Below, piece by piece: positions 18,271 to 27,209 of a stretch of 64,000 bases of DNA. The notes under the pieces were generated by a model. It worked only from the letters and a program-made list of their open reading frames with translations. It was not told where the DNA came from and searched no databases. This stretch comes from an uncultured Myxococcales bacterium (GTDB lineage: Bacteria > Myxococcota_A > Polyangia > Polyangiales > Polyangiaceae): positions 1 through 64,000 of the forward strand of contig CALFNG010000208.1 of assembly GCA_937902985.1 (NCBI GenBank). The letters are read 5' to 3'. A program made the translations under genes and the position numbers. Each line of letters begins with the position of its first letter. The stretch's first letter is position 1.

Positions 18271-18899
18271 GGTTCGTGAATCGGCAATCCAGTCGGGCCC
18301 GATAGGTCGAATCCGCTTTGCCCAGTTGCCCGCCACGGGCCTCAGTGAGCAGCAACCGTGCCTGGGTGCGTCAAATGGGGCCGCTGGGTGCTCAGCAACC
18401 GAACCGAGCGGCCCGAGTGCCGCTATTTCGTGCAGCGCGCCAAACCAAGAGAGCGCTACGCCCCAAGCAGCCGCGGCCGCTCATCCTCGTCACATGCGAC
18501 GATCGCGCGTCATGCGTCGTGGGCCGAGGGAGACAGGCCGGTTCGCGGCCCGACCTCATGTCGCCACGGTTTCATGGACAACCGAGGGCCGACGGTCAAC
18601 CGCCAGTCAGGCCCGCACGGCGCCGAGCGCCCCGTCGCGGCGGTACCCGCGGCGTATCCCTTCGGGGTGCACGCTCTCCGTCGGCGCGATGCGCAGGCGG
18701 CGACGAGCCTCGTCGATCGGGAGCTGGAGCATCTCCTCGATGGGCTCCGAGACGAGGCGCGCGGCCCGGCGACCGCGAACGTACGCTCGACAGCAGTACC
18801 GGGGCCAGGCGAAGCCGTCGCCGAAGCGACCGGTCCGCCCCGTGTCGCGCGCCAGGCCAACGAGCGCCTTGAGCGCGAGCTCGAGACTCACCGTGCGAT
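18271..18899. other. intergenic region, no confident gene
   Basis: About 630 bases upstream of the Ser/Thr kinase. A minus-strand open frame (18607-19014, 135 residues) contains helix-like segments such as SLELALKALVGLARD but ends in Arg-rich low-quality sequence and overlaps the next fragment, so it is not called. The plus strand may contain eroded upstream parts of the gene whose tail is at 18900-19094. Confidence 0.4.
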
Positions 18900-19094
18900 A
18901 TGAGGTCAGCGTCGTCGATCCCGTTTTGCGAGAGCCCGGGGGGTCCGCTGGCCCGCGAGGCCGCGGGGCGTCAGATCGACGCGCGCGAGAGGGCCGGCGA
19001 TCACGCGGCGGCACGCGACGCGGCGGCCAGCTACATCAAGCGCTTTCCGTCGGGTCCCTACGCGGGTTTGGCGCAGCTCCTGCTCGAGCGCTAG
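18900..19094 (+). pseudogene. C-terminal fragment of a TPR-like protein
   Basis: The 64-codon frame ends in GPLAREAAGRQIDARERAGD, then the helix AARDAAASYIKRFPSGPY and a closing LLLER. This looks like the last two helical repeats of the tetratricopeptide-type proteins that often precede secreted proteins in myxobacterial sigma-factor operons. The first residues (MRSASSIPF) do not look like a protein start, and no in-frame upstream part is found. The stop TAG directly abuts the next ATG, as in a coupled operon, so an upstream deletion is inferred. Confidence 0.4.
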
Positions 19095-20282
19095 ATGGGG
19101 CGGAGACGGCGGGGAGCTCCCGGGGCATGGCTCGTGGCGCTGGCCCTTCGCGTGTTGCATCCGGGCGTGGCCACCGCCGACGACGAGCCCGGGCAGGTGG
19201 TTCTCATCGCCGACAATCCCGACGGACGGCTGGCGCGGAAGATCCGCATGGAGCTGGCCAGCGTTCACACGCCGGTGCTCGTCCGCGCCGCGACGGACCT
19301 CGCAGCGGGTGGAGCGGCGACCTCACGATCGGGCGGACGCGTCGTGCTCCGCGTGACGCGGGGCAACGACGGCGTCGAGGTCTGGGTCCGCGACCGCAAA
19401 GACGGGCCCCTTCGTTTCGGTGAGCTCGTCGGCGACCCTACGGGCGCGGCGGACTCGAGCGTGATCGCGATCCGCACCGCGGAGCTCGTGCACGCCGCGC
19501 TCTCGTCGCTCACTTCCCCCGTCCCCTCCTCGACGACGGCGGCCAACTCGCCCATCGGCCCGACGGCGCCTGGCGACGCCGCGGCCGGTCAGGCCGCGCC
19601 TCGCGAAGCGCCTGCCGGTCAGGCCGCGCCTCGCGAGCCAGCGTCCGATGCGACGTCGCCCCACGACGCCACGGCAGCCCAGAGCCCGGGACAAGCGACC
19701 CCGCCCGCGCGCGTTCCCGTTCGCGGGCGTGCCGCGCGCGACGAGCCGAAGCCGCCGGCGCCGCGGCCCTTCACCGTTCGTGTCGGGGCGAGTGCCTGGT
19801 TCGCCCAGGGCGGTGCGTCGCCCCTCGGCAGCGCGGCGGTCGGTGGATCGTGGTTCTTCCATCGACGCCTGTGCGCGGAGGCCGATCTGCGGATCCCGGT
19901 CCTCTTCGCGAACGTGCACGGTCCAGAGGGTACGGCGACCCTCGCGGTGAGCACCCTCGCAGCGGGCCTGTCGTTCGCGCTGACGCCGATCACCGCGGCG
20001 GTTCGTCCGGCGATCGGCGCGGGGCTGGCGCTTGCCTGGACCCGCGCCCAGGGCACGGCGATCGCGCCCTTCGTGAGCGCCCGAGCCGACGTCTTCTCCG
20101 CCGTCCCGTTCGTGCGACTGTCGACCGGCCTGGCGCTGGCGGAGAGCGTGCGCCTGCGCGCCGATCTGCTCGGGGGCCTCGAGCTCCCAGGCGAGGCGAT
20201 CGTCTTCGCGGGCCGACGGGCCGCGACCTCCGGTGCGCCTCTGGCAGAAGGCTCGCTGACCCTCGAGGCGGCCTGGCGCTGA
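19095..20282 (+). CDS. hypothetical exported protein with C-terminal barrel-like domain
   Basis: A 395-residue protein with a signal-like N-terminus (WLVALALRVLHPGVATA). Residues 30-145 form a soluble domain starting GQVVLIADNP. A linker of Ala/Pro/Thr follows, with a near-perfect tandem 11-residue repeat (AAGQAAPREAP). The last 170 residues alternate short amphipathic strands such as VRVGASAWFAQGG and FTVR, ending in an aromatic/Arg residue, which suggests a small outer-membrane beta-barrel. It begins immediately after the stop of the TPR-like fragment. Its function is unknown. Confidence 0.65.
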   Translation: MGRRRRGAPGAWLVALALRVLHPGVATADDEPGQVVLIADNPDGRLARKIRMELASVHTPVLVRAATDLAAGGAATSRSGGRVVLRVTRGNDGVEVWVRDRKDGPLRFGELVGDPTGAADSSVIAIRTAELVHAALSSLTSPVPSSTTAANSPIGPTAPGDAAAGQAAPREAPAGQAAPREPASDATSPHDATAAQSPGQATPPARVPVRGRAARDEPKPPAPRPFTVRVGASAWFAQGGASPLGSAAVGGSWFFHRRLCAEADLRIPVLFANVHGPEGTATLAVSTLAAGLSFALTPITAAVRPAIGAGLALAWTRAQGTAIAPFVSARADVFSAVPFVRLSTGLALAESVRLRADLLGGLELPGEAIVFAGRRAATSGAPLAEGSLTLEAAWR

Positions 20283-20343
20283 AAAAGGTGAGCCATGCGA
20301 CCGCGCGCGGGCCATTCCTGTGCAGAGGGAAATCGACGACCCC

Positions 20344-20983
20344 ATGAAGAGAACTCTGGTCAGAGCGTGCACGGGAGCGGTCTTCTGGGCGGCGCTTGCG
20401 GGCGGGTGCTCCTTGACGGCGGTGACGCCCATCATCGGTCCGTCCGACGACGCGGCGACGAGCGACGGCCCTGCCGGGACCTCTCCGGATGGCGGCGCAC
20501 CCCCCCGATGCGCTCGGGAACGACGCCGACGCGGGGGCGTGCGCTCCGCCTCTCGTTCTCCGATACGAATCTCCCGGGTGCGGCACCTCTGCCCTGCCCG
20601 TCTGCGGCGGCAGCGTCCAGGACGCGTGCGCCATCTCTGTATGTGGATGCGACGGCACGACGATCGTCAAATGCGATTACGCGAGCCAACCATGGGACCA
20701 CGTCGGGGCTTGCGGGGGAGAAGTCGACGCCCCCGCCGACCAGATGACGAGCGACGCCGACGCGGGCGCATGCCCGCCGCCGCTGGTTCTCCGCTACGAG
20801 TCTCCGGGGTGCGGCGCGGCGAGCCATCCCGTCTGCGGGAGCCTGGACCAGGACGCGTGTGCGATCGCGGTGTGCGGGTGCAGCGGAGTCACGCTCGTGA
20901 AGTGCGACTATGCGAGCGAAGCGTGGGAGCACGCTGGCGAGTGCGCGACCGACGCCGCGAGCTCGGACGCCAAGGGTGAGTGA
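20344..20983 (+). pseudogene. lipoprotein gene with frameshift on a C7 tract and an internal tandem duplication
   Basis: From the ATG at 20344 the protein has a lipoprotein signal (WAALAGGC) and reads to a run of seven C at 20500-20506, after which its frame becomes Arg-rich. Dropping one C joins it to the frame that ends at 20983. That second part holds two near-identical units of about 72 residues, each with ADAGAC, LVLRYESPGCG, ACAI, VCGC and KCDYAS. So either the gene is frameshifted, or the tract length varies, or the sequence has one C too many. No family was recognised for the Cys-rich repeat. Confidence 0.6.
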
Positions 20984-20986
20984 TGG

Positions 20987-22381
20987 CTAGAGGACTTTAT
21001 GGACGACGACGGGAGCGAGGGCCCCTCCGTCGCCTGCCGGGGCGACGACATACACGACGTTCCCGATCGACGGCTCGGTCGTGATCATCATGGTGTCGGC
21101 GCCCGCGCCGTAGGGCGTGATCACCTGGACCCCCACGACGTCGGAGGGAGTGAGCACGTCGAGCTCGCTCCCCGCGGCCACGGGCGCATGGCCGGTCACG
21201 CTCAAGAGGCCCGTGTTGGTCAGGAACGCGGGCATCTCGCCGGCGCCCGTGCCCCCGTCGAGCACGACGACGACGCCGCCCGACTGCGTGAACGAGGCCA
21301 GCGTCGCGGCCCACGACGACCCCAGCGCACCGAGGGCGCCGGCCGCGGCGCCGCTCTGGTCGAGGACGACGAGGGTATCATACTGGACGATCGAGAGCGT
21401 CGTGGGGATGTCGACGTCGTTGTTGGTCGGCGTCAAGTGCAGCGTTCGGCCGCCCCGCGCGGCCGCGGCCGAGAGGATCGCCGAGGCGCTCGAGATGGCG
21501 TTGGGATCCGCGTAGCGCTCGTACGCGAGGACTTCGAGCGAGCTACCGCTGGCCGCGAAGACGGCGTTCGAGAAGACGCGCGCCTGCGGGGCGCTGCTCG
21601 GCGGCTTCGCGTAGTCGTTGCCGATGTAGACGATGGAGCCCGGCGTGGCGCCGACGCAGGCCGAGCTCCGGCAGAGTTGAGACGGGCAGATCACGGCGCA
21701 GGCGCCGCAGTTGAACGGATCGGTCGTCAGGTCGATGCAGGTCCCCGTGCCGCAATCGACCAGCGGGGCGGCGCACGTCGGCGTGCACACGAAGCCCGCG
21801 TCGGAGGGTGTGCAGCGCGGCGTCGCGCCGGTGCACGCGTTGGCGCAGCTCCCGCAGTGGTCGGGGGTGTCGAAGGGGGGCGTGCAAGCGTCCGCGTCGA
21901 TGGTCGCGTCGCCCGGAGCGACGTTGGCGTCGGCGTCCGTCGCGGTGCCGTCGGAGACCCCGGACGCGTCGGAGGCGTCGGGGTTCTGCGTCGTGCCGTC
22001 GGGCGCCGAGTCTCCTCCCCCGGAGCCCGACTCCGATTGGAAGGGCGAACCGTCGGGGCTGCCGGGAGAGCCATCCGCGTCGGATCCGGTGGATACGTCG
22101 GATACGCTGGATGCGTCGGAAGCGTCCGCTTCGGCGTCGCGCGCCATGGCGTCGGTCGGCTCTCCGGCGCAGACGCCGGCGAGGCAGCCGTCGCCCGCGA
22201 GGCACGGGTGCCCGCAGGAGCCGCAGTGCACGGCGTCGCTGGAGAGGTCCACACACTCCGAGCCGCAAGCCGAAAGACCGGTCTTGCAGGCGCCCCCGAC
22301 GATGGCCTCGTCTTGCCCGCAGGAGGCGATCCCGATGGCTGCGAGGACGATGCACGCCGTTGCCAGCGAGGTTCGCCTCAC
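20987..22381 (-). CDS. Cys-rich lipoprotein with Asp/Ala/Gly-rich linker
   Basis: A 464-residue exported protein. The signal ends AAIGIASC (lipobox Cys21). A first Cys module contains CVDLSSDAVHCGSCGHPC; a Ser/Asp/Gly-rich linker of about 90 residues follows, then a second Cys module with CIDLTTDPFNCGACAVICP. From about residue 265 a Cys-free alpha/beta domain continues (GSIVYIGNDY, TLVVLDQSG, GGVVVVLDGG) that resembles a flavodoxin/GATase-like fold. The gene overlaps the end of the preceding OmpA gene by four bases, so both are probably co-translated and may form one envelope complex. Confidence 0.75.
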   Translation of the reverse strand: MRRTSLATACIVLAAIGIASCGQDEAIVGGACKTGLSACGSECVDLSSDAVHCGSCGHPCLAGDGCLAGVCAGEPTDAMARDAEADASDASSVSDVSTGSDADGSPGSPDGSPFQSESGSGGGDSAPDGTTQNPDASDASGVSDGTATDADANVAPGDATIDADACTPPFDTPDHCGSCANACTGATPRCTPSDAGFVCTPTCAAPLVDCGTGTCIDLTTDPFNCGACAVICPSQLCRSSACVGATPGSIVYIGNDYAKPPSSAPQARVFSNAVFAASGSSLEVLAYERYADPNAISSASAILSAAAARGGRTLHLTPTNNDVDIPTTLSIVQYDTLVVLDQSGAAAGALGALGSSWAATLASFTQSGGVVVVLDGGTGAGEMPAFLTNTGLLSVTGHAPVAAGSELDVLTPSDVVGVQVITPYGAGADTMMITTEPSIGNVVYVVAPAGDGGALAPVVVHKVL

Positions 22382-23541
22382 GGCGGCCCCCCTTCAGCGG
22401 GCGACGGCGACGGCGTGAGAGCGGTGGACCCCCCTTGCGCGTTTCGAACCCTGGTGATGACGAACTCGACGCGTCGGTTCTGGCGCCATTCGTGCTCGCT
22501 GTGCCCTTCGACTCGAGGCTTGCTCGCGCCGTACGCCGTGGTGGTCAGGCGGTTCGACTCGACGCCATTCTGAACGAGCGCGGCCTTGACGGCATCCGCG
22601 CGAGCCTGCGACAGCCGAAGGTTGACGTCGGGGTTTCCCCGCTCGTCGGCGTGACCGACGATGTTGACCTGCTCGATCGCGGGATTGGCCAGGATGAACG
22701 CCGCGAGCCGGCGCACGAGGGGCGGCGACGTCCGGCTGATGGTCGCGACGTTCGTATTGAAGAGCAGCACGTCGTCGTACTCGATACGGTCCCGGACGAC
22801 TGTCACCCCGTCTCCCGCCTTGGGGCAGCCGTCCGTCTTCGGATCGGCGGTGCGCACGCCGGGGACGTCGGGGCAGGCGTCGTCGGCGTCGGCGATCCCG
22901 TCGCGGTCTCGGTCCGGGGGCGGGGGTGGCTCGGGTGGCGGTGGCGCCGGCTCGGGCGGCAACGAGGGCAGAACGCGCACCTCGGGGGCCGCGCCCAGCG
23001 TCAGGTCGAGCCCGATCGAGATCACGTGGGCGTCCTCGCCGCGCAGCGTGTCGTCGGGCTGCACGACCTGAAGATAGCCAACGTACGGGCCGAGGGCCCA
23101 CCGTCCACCTACCGACCACGCATAGCCGACGTCCGCGTCGAAGCCGAGACGATCCAGCATCCCGGTACGCACATATCCGACATTCGCATCACCCCAGAGC
23201 CCGGGCAGATCGCCCGGTACGGGGTGAATCCGCAGCCCGACCATGGCCAGAAGGGCGCCCCCGCCGCCGTGAGTCGCGATGTTCGGATCGAGCGGCGGAT
23301 CGCCTCCGGACAGCCAGAGGCCTCCGAGCTCGAGCTGAGCGCCGAGAGCGGGGAAAAAACGAACTTCCGCCGCGAGCCGGCCCTCGCCGCCGAGACGATA
23401 TTCGCGCGCCTGAGGATCGCCTACCGCGTGCGCTCCCGCTGCCTCGAGATGCCAGTCGAGCGAGGGGGGCGCGGCGTGGACCTCGGGCGACCACCCCGCG
23501 GCCACCAAGAGCAGCCCGACTCCGATGACGGGTTCTCGCAA
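22378..23541 (-). CDS. OmpA-family outer membrane protein with one type-3 calcium repeat
   Basis: A 387-residue protein. A signal peptide ending EVHA, then about 190 residues of beta-barrel-like strands, a Pro-rich hinge (PPPPEPPPPP) and one thrombospondin-type-3 unit (DRDRDGIADADDACPD) lead to the C-terminal OmpA domain (about 265-365) with NIVGHADERGNPDVNLRLS and ending RVEFVITR, which binds peptidoglycan. It probably anchors the outer membrane to the wall. The gene is upstream of, and overlapping with, the Cys-rich lipoprotein. Confidence 0.88.
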   Translation of the reverse strand: MREPVIGVGLLLVAAGWSPEVHAAPPSLDWHLEAAGAHAVGDPQAREYRLGGEGRLAAEVRFFPALGAQLELGGLWLSGGDPPLDPNIATHGGGGALLAMVGLRIHPVPGDLPGLWGDANVGYVRTGMLDRLGFDADVGYAWSVGGRWALGPYVGYLQVVQPDDTLRGEDAHVISIGLDLTLGAAPEVRVLPSLPPEPAPPPPEPPPPPDRDRDGIADADDACPDVPGVRTADPKTDGCPKAGDGVTVVRDRIEYDDVLLFNTNVATISRTSPPLVRRLAAFILANPAIEQVNIVGHADERGNPDVNLRLSQARADAVKAALVQNGVESNRLTTTAYGASKPRVEGHSEHEWRQNRRVEFVITRVRNAQGGSTALTPSPSPAEGGPP

Positions 23542-24220
23542 CGTTACTCTTGGCTACGCTCATTTGGCTTCCGAGGCCAGATCTTCGCGTGGCCGATCGC
23601 CTCGACGGATCAGGGCTGCCGTGGGCCTCGACCTCGCTCTCCACTGGTCCCCGCTGGTTTCCCCCTTGGCGAACATTTAGGCAGTCCGGCGGCGGCCCCT
23701 ATGAGCTCGCTTCCCGGCATCGCCGACGCCGGCGCGTTGCCGCTGGTCAGGCCTCGCTCGTCGAATTTCCCCATTCCTTGAAGAGCGCGGTGGGCGGCGC
23801 GGCGCCCGTCACACCGGCCACACTGGCCACACTGGCCACACTGGCCACACTGGCCACACTGGCCACACTGGCCACCAAGGGCGCCAACCGGTAATTCGCT
23901 ATGTGGTGACGGCCCGAGGGCCAGCGTCGAAATCGGGCGTCAAAAAGTTAAAGCCATCGTCGACGTGCCATCGAATTCCACCCGCCGTCGCGGAAAGTCG
24001 CTGTGCCGAGTTGCACGAGCCCGGTTCCACGTGGCCTACTGAATACATGGCTTCATCGCCTCGGCGGGTCCCCCCGAGGCGCCACTGAACTCGATGCAAG
24101 CGCTGCCCTCTCGAACCACCGAGTACGGAAGGAGACCGCACGCATGTCACGCGTGAAAACCTGTCTCGGTCCGGCCCTCATGCGAGCGCCTCGCGCGCAC
24201 CTTCGCCGAGGCGACCGGCC
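23542..24220. other. intergenic region, 9-base tandem repeat inside
   Basis: Nearly 680 bases with no recognised gene. A plus-strand frame (23550-23894) encodes ATLATLATL through the 9-base repeat at 23810-23872, but the rest is unlike a protein. The region holds the promoter of the OmpA gene at its left end. Confidence 0.45.
23810..23872. repeat. tandem array of seven 9-base units
   Basis: The unit CACACTGGC is repeated seven times without interruption; only the first copy differs, by one base (CACACCGGC). Read on the plus strand in one frame it encodes Thr-Leu-Ala repeats. The perfect conservation suggests recent expansion by slippage, so the copy number may vary among strains. Confidence 0.9.
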
Positions 24221-24797
24221 ATGGCCGACCGGTTCGCGGGGCGCACCCCCGCCCTCAGCGAGCTGGATCAGCTCTCCACGTGCGCGCGCGTCTTCAAGGA
24301 GGCCCTCCGCAAGTACCCGCCGATGCGCCTTCGGCCGCCAGGCGCTCACGAACGTCACCCTCGGTGGGCACGAGATCCCCGCCGGCACGGTCGTCCTGGT
24401 ATCGACATACGGCCTTCACCACAACCCGAGCGTCTACCCGGATCCGGAGCGCTTCGATCCCGATCGATTCGCACCCGAGGCCGAAGCCGCGCGGCACCGG
24501 TCGGCGTGGCTGCCCTTCGGCAACGGCCAGCGGGTCTGCATCGGGAATCACTTCGCGCTGCTCGAAGGGCAGATCGTGCTGGCGGCGCTCGCGCACCGCG
24601 TCGCGTTCGAGCCGAAGCCAGGCGCCGACGTGAAGCCCGCCCCGGCGGCCACGCTGCGCCCGAGCGGCGGGATGCCGATGATCGTGCGCCGGCGCGACCT
24701 TGCGCGAACCGGCGCACTCTCGAAGAGGGCGCGCAGGGTGAAGGCCCGTAGGGTGAGTGGCCCGTGGGGTCACGGCCCCGCCGTCACCGCGAGGTAG
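24221..24797 (+). pseudogene. cytochrome P450 C-terminal relic
   Basis: The K-helix motif ExxR is clear in FKEALRKYPPM in one frame, and the rest continues in the next frame as FGRQALTNVTLGG, PAGTVV, NPSVYPDPERFDPDRF and the haem loop FGNGQRVCIG with the cysteine near 24537. A single-base loss around 24325-24328 separates them. Everything N-terminal to the K helix (oxygen-binding I helix, about 270 residues) is missing. The tail runs into the convergent end of the TetR gene. It is a truncated, frameshifted P450 (CYP) gene and cannot encode an active enzyme. Confidence 0.8.
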
Positions 24798-25425
24798 CCG
24801 CCGCGCGACGCCGCGAGGGCGCGCGCGCAGCGGCGCCGGCGAGAACGAGATCGATGACAGCGTCGCAGAAGTCCTCGGTCGGTAGCTCTTCGCCGCTGAC
24901 GAGGCGCACGACCACGGGCGAGACCAGTACCTCGCTCAGAAAGAGGGGCGACGTGTGGGCCGGGAGCTCTCCCCGCGCCATGCCGCGCGCGATGACCGCG
25001 ACCCACTGGGACTCGAACTGGCGCCGCGACCCGCGCATGATGGCGCGCACTTCGGTGTTGCTCAGCTCCGACAACCAGGCGCGGGCGAGCGGCGTGCGCC
25101 CGTTCTCGACGAACGAACGCATCATGATCCGGAGATCGCTTCGCAACGAGCCGGTGTCGGGAGCGACCGTCCGGCGATCGCTCTCTCTTCGCATCGCCTC
25201 GCCCACGAGCTGCATCTTCGTGGGCCAGCGCCGATAAACCGTGGTCTTGTTGACGCCCGCGGCCTGCGCCACTTCTTCCATGCGGAGGGCGGCGTAGCCC
25301 ACGCGAGCGAGCTCCTCGGCGGTGGCGCGCAAGACGTCGGCGACGATGCGCGCGCTGCGCCCGCCAGCCCGGACCCCGCCGGGCACGGCGCGCAGCGCGC
25401 TCTTCCCCTTCGGCCGTGCCGCCAT
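24784..25425 (-). CDS. TetR-family transcriptional regulator
   Basis: A 213-residue repressor-type protein. The N-terminal helix-turn-helix (about residues 27-72) is canonical: LRATAEELARVGYAALRMEEVAQAAGV followed by TTVYRRWPTK. The C-terminal ligand/dimer domain has the TetR_C_11-like pattern with LSELSNTEVRAIM. It is divergent from the efflux genes starting at 25598, with 170 bases between them containing palindromic sites, and is the expected regulator of that operon and itself. The C-terminus overlaps the end of the P450 relic on the other strand by 14 bases. Confidence 0.9.
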   Translation of the reverse strand: MAARPKGKSALRAVPGGVRAGGRSARIVADVLRATAEELARVGYAALRMEEVAQAAGVNKTTVYRRWPTKMQLVGEAMRRESDRRTVAPDTGSLRSDLRIMMRSFVENGRTPLARAWLSELSNTEVRAIMRGSRRQFESQWVAVIARGMARGELPAHTSPLFLSEVLVSPVVVRLVSGEELPTEDFCDAVIDLVLAGAAARAPSRRRAAATSR

Positions 25426-25435
25426 TGACGTGCAG

Positions 25436-25597
25436 GTTGCAATACCCTCTCCGTTAATGCAACAAGTCGTTGCTATAAGCTCGACGTCTCACGGCGGCTC
25501 GCGCTTCAGCGCGCTCGCGAGAGGCTTCTTACCCAACAAATCCCGCAACGCACATGCCCGAAGGCTGCATCCAAGCCTGCAACCATAGGTTGCGATA
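25436..25597. promoter_or_regulatory. operator/promoter region between TetR and efflux genes
   Basis: Three copies of GTTGCNATA lie on the plus strand at 25436-25444, 25469-25477 and 25589-25597. The second is the right arm of the palindrome GCAAC-AAGTC-GTTGC (25459-25473), and the third of GCAACC-ATA-GGTTGC (25579-25593). The second copy also forms an extended -10 box (TGCTATAAG at 25472-25480) pointing toward the efflux genes. Repeated palindromic half-sites overlapping a promoter next to a divergent TetR gene are strong operator candidates. This is inferred from sequence alone. Confidence 0.6.
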
Positions 25598-26590
25598 GTG
25601 TCACCCGCGCACCAGCTCGACGCCAATGTCACCCTCACCGTGCCCATCATCAACGTCGCGAACTGGGACCGCCGCGATGTCGCCAAGGCCTCGCTCGCCG
25701 GTGCGCGAGCGAGCGAAGCCAACGCCGAGCTGACCGTACGGAAGAACGTCCTTCGCGACTACTACACCCTCCTCGGAGACGAGGCGGTGCTGCTGTCGGC
25801 AACCAAGAACGCCGAGGTCGCGCAGCACAACGTACAGCTCGCCCGCGATCGCAAGGAGAGCGGCACCGGCTCCGAGCTCGACGTGCAGCGCGCCCTGGCC
25901 GATCAGGCGAAGACTTCGCAGAGCGCGACCGCGGCGCAGCTGGCGGTCACGAACACCCGGCACGATCTCTACTCGCTGACGGGGCTCGTTGCCGAGCCGG
26001 CCGATGCCTTCCCCGAAGACGACCTCCACGACGAGCCGGCTCTCGACCACTGGACGGGCAAGGCCACCGACTTGCCCGCCGTGCAGAGCGCGACCGCCGG
26101 CCGCATCACGGCCGAGAAGAACGTGAAGGCGGCAGAGGGCGCGTGGTGGCCGAGCGTCGACGCGAAGGCCGAAGAGCGGTTCACCAACGCCACGGCCTTC
26201 ATCGGCGGGCACTCGGCGGTGTACCTGCTCCAGCTCCAAGCCACCTGGAAGATCGATATGACCATCAGCCCGCAGATCCGCGCGCAGAGCGCCGCCGCCG
26301 CCGCCGCGCGCGCCAACGAAGACCAGGTTCGGAAAGACGCGGAAGACGCCGTGTTTCGCGACTGGCAGCAGGTCCACGCGGACATCGAGTCGGCGCGCTC
26401 GGCGCGCGTGCAGGTGACGTCGACGCTGCTCGCCGCGTCGCTCGCGCAAGACCGGTACGAGAACGGGGTCGCCACCCAGCTCGACGTCTTGCAAGCCCGG
26501 CAAGAAGCCTTCTCGGCCGACGTATCCCGCATTCAGGCCGACGCCGACCTCGCTTATGCCCGCCTGGCCCTCCGGCTGGACTCCGGGCTT
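25598..26590 (+). pseudogene. TolC-like outer-membrane efflux gene, 5' truncated
   Basis: From GTG 25598 the frame reads LDANVTLTVPIINVANW and then typical OEP helices (NVLRDYYTLLGDEAVLL, ESGTGSELDVQRALADQ, RYENGVATQLDVLQARQEA) to YARLALRLDSG. This covers the barrel insertion of repeat one to the end of repeat two. The signal peptide and first roughly 100 residues are absent; a related piece, RGFLPNKSRNA, appears in another frame at about 25515-25560. At about 26590 the frame leaves TolC homology and joins AcrA-type sequence in a different frame. A functional outer-membrane channel is unlikely unless the sequence is misassembled. Confidence 0.7.
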
Positions 26591-27182
26591 CTCGCGCGCC
26601 GCCGCGGCCGTGCAGACGGTCTCCGACTCGTCGATCCGCGCCCCGTTCGGAGGCGTCGTCGCCGAGCGCTTCGTCCACGTCGGCGACTACGTGCACGCCG
26701 ACACGCGCGTCGTCACCCTGCTCGTCGACGATCCCCTGCGCCTCGAGCTGACCGTGCCCGAGGCCAACGTGGGCAGCGTGCGCCCCGGGCTCGCCGTCTC
26801 GTTCCAGAGCGTCGCCGTACCGGGCCGCGTCTTCACCGCCGCTGTCAAGTACATGGGCGGGGAGATCCGATCCGCCACGCGCGACCTGGTGGTCGAGGCC
26901 GTGACCGACAACGGGGACCACGCCCTCTTGCCGGGCATGTTCGTGACCGCGCAGCTCCCTGTGGGCGAGGTGACCTTGCCCGTCGTGCCCCAGAAGGCCG
27001 TCGTCGATCGCGACGGCAACGACACGCTCTTCACGGTCGTCGACGGTCGCCTCGAGATGCGCGTCGTTCAGCTCGGCCCCAAGGTGGGCGACCTCGTGGC
27101 CATTGCCGACGGCGTGAAGAAGGGGGACCAGGTCGTGGTCTCGCCCCCGCAAGGCGCGGTCGACGGCGCGCTGGTCGAGTAG
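26589..27182 (+). pseudogene. AcrA-type membrane fusion protein, N-terminal half missing
   Basis: The frame resembles the second half of RND periplasmic adaptor proteins: it begins at the end of the hairpin (SRAAAAVQTVSDSSIRAPFGG), then VAERFVHVGDYVHADTRVVTL, the beta-barrel with VRPGLAVSFQSV and the membrane-proximal domain VVPQKAVVDRDGNDTLFTV, ending GDQVVVSPPQG. The signal/lipid anchor, first lipoyl half and most of the coiled coil are gone. The homology starts exactly where the TolC-like frame ends, pointing to a deletion that fused the two. The pump gene follows after 27 bases. Confidence 0.72.
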
Positions 27183-27209
27183 AGCGGAAGAGGAGAGGGG
27201 CTAAGGATC

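Noticed and set aside
18607-19014. Minus-strand frame of 135 residues with helix-like segments
   Set aside because: The sequence is partly plausible but Arg-rich at both ends, has no ribosome binding site, and overlaps a better plus-strand fragment.
21808-23781. 657-codon plus-strand frame across the OmpA and lipoprotein genes
   Set aside because: Composed of Arg-rich sequence on the antisense strand of two well-supported genes.
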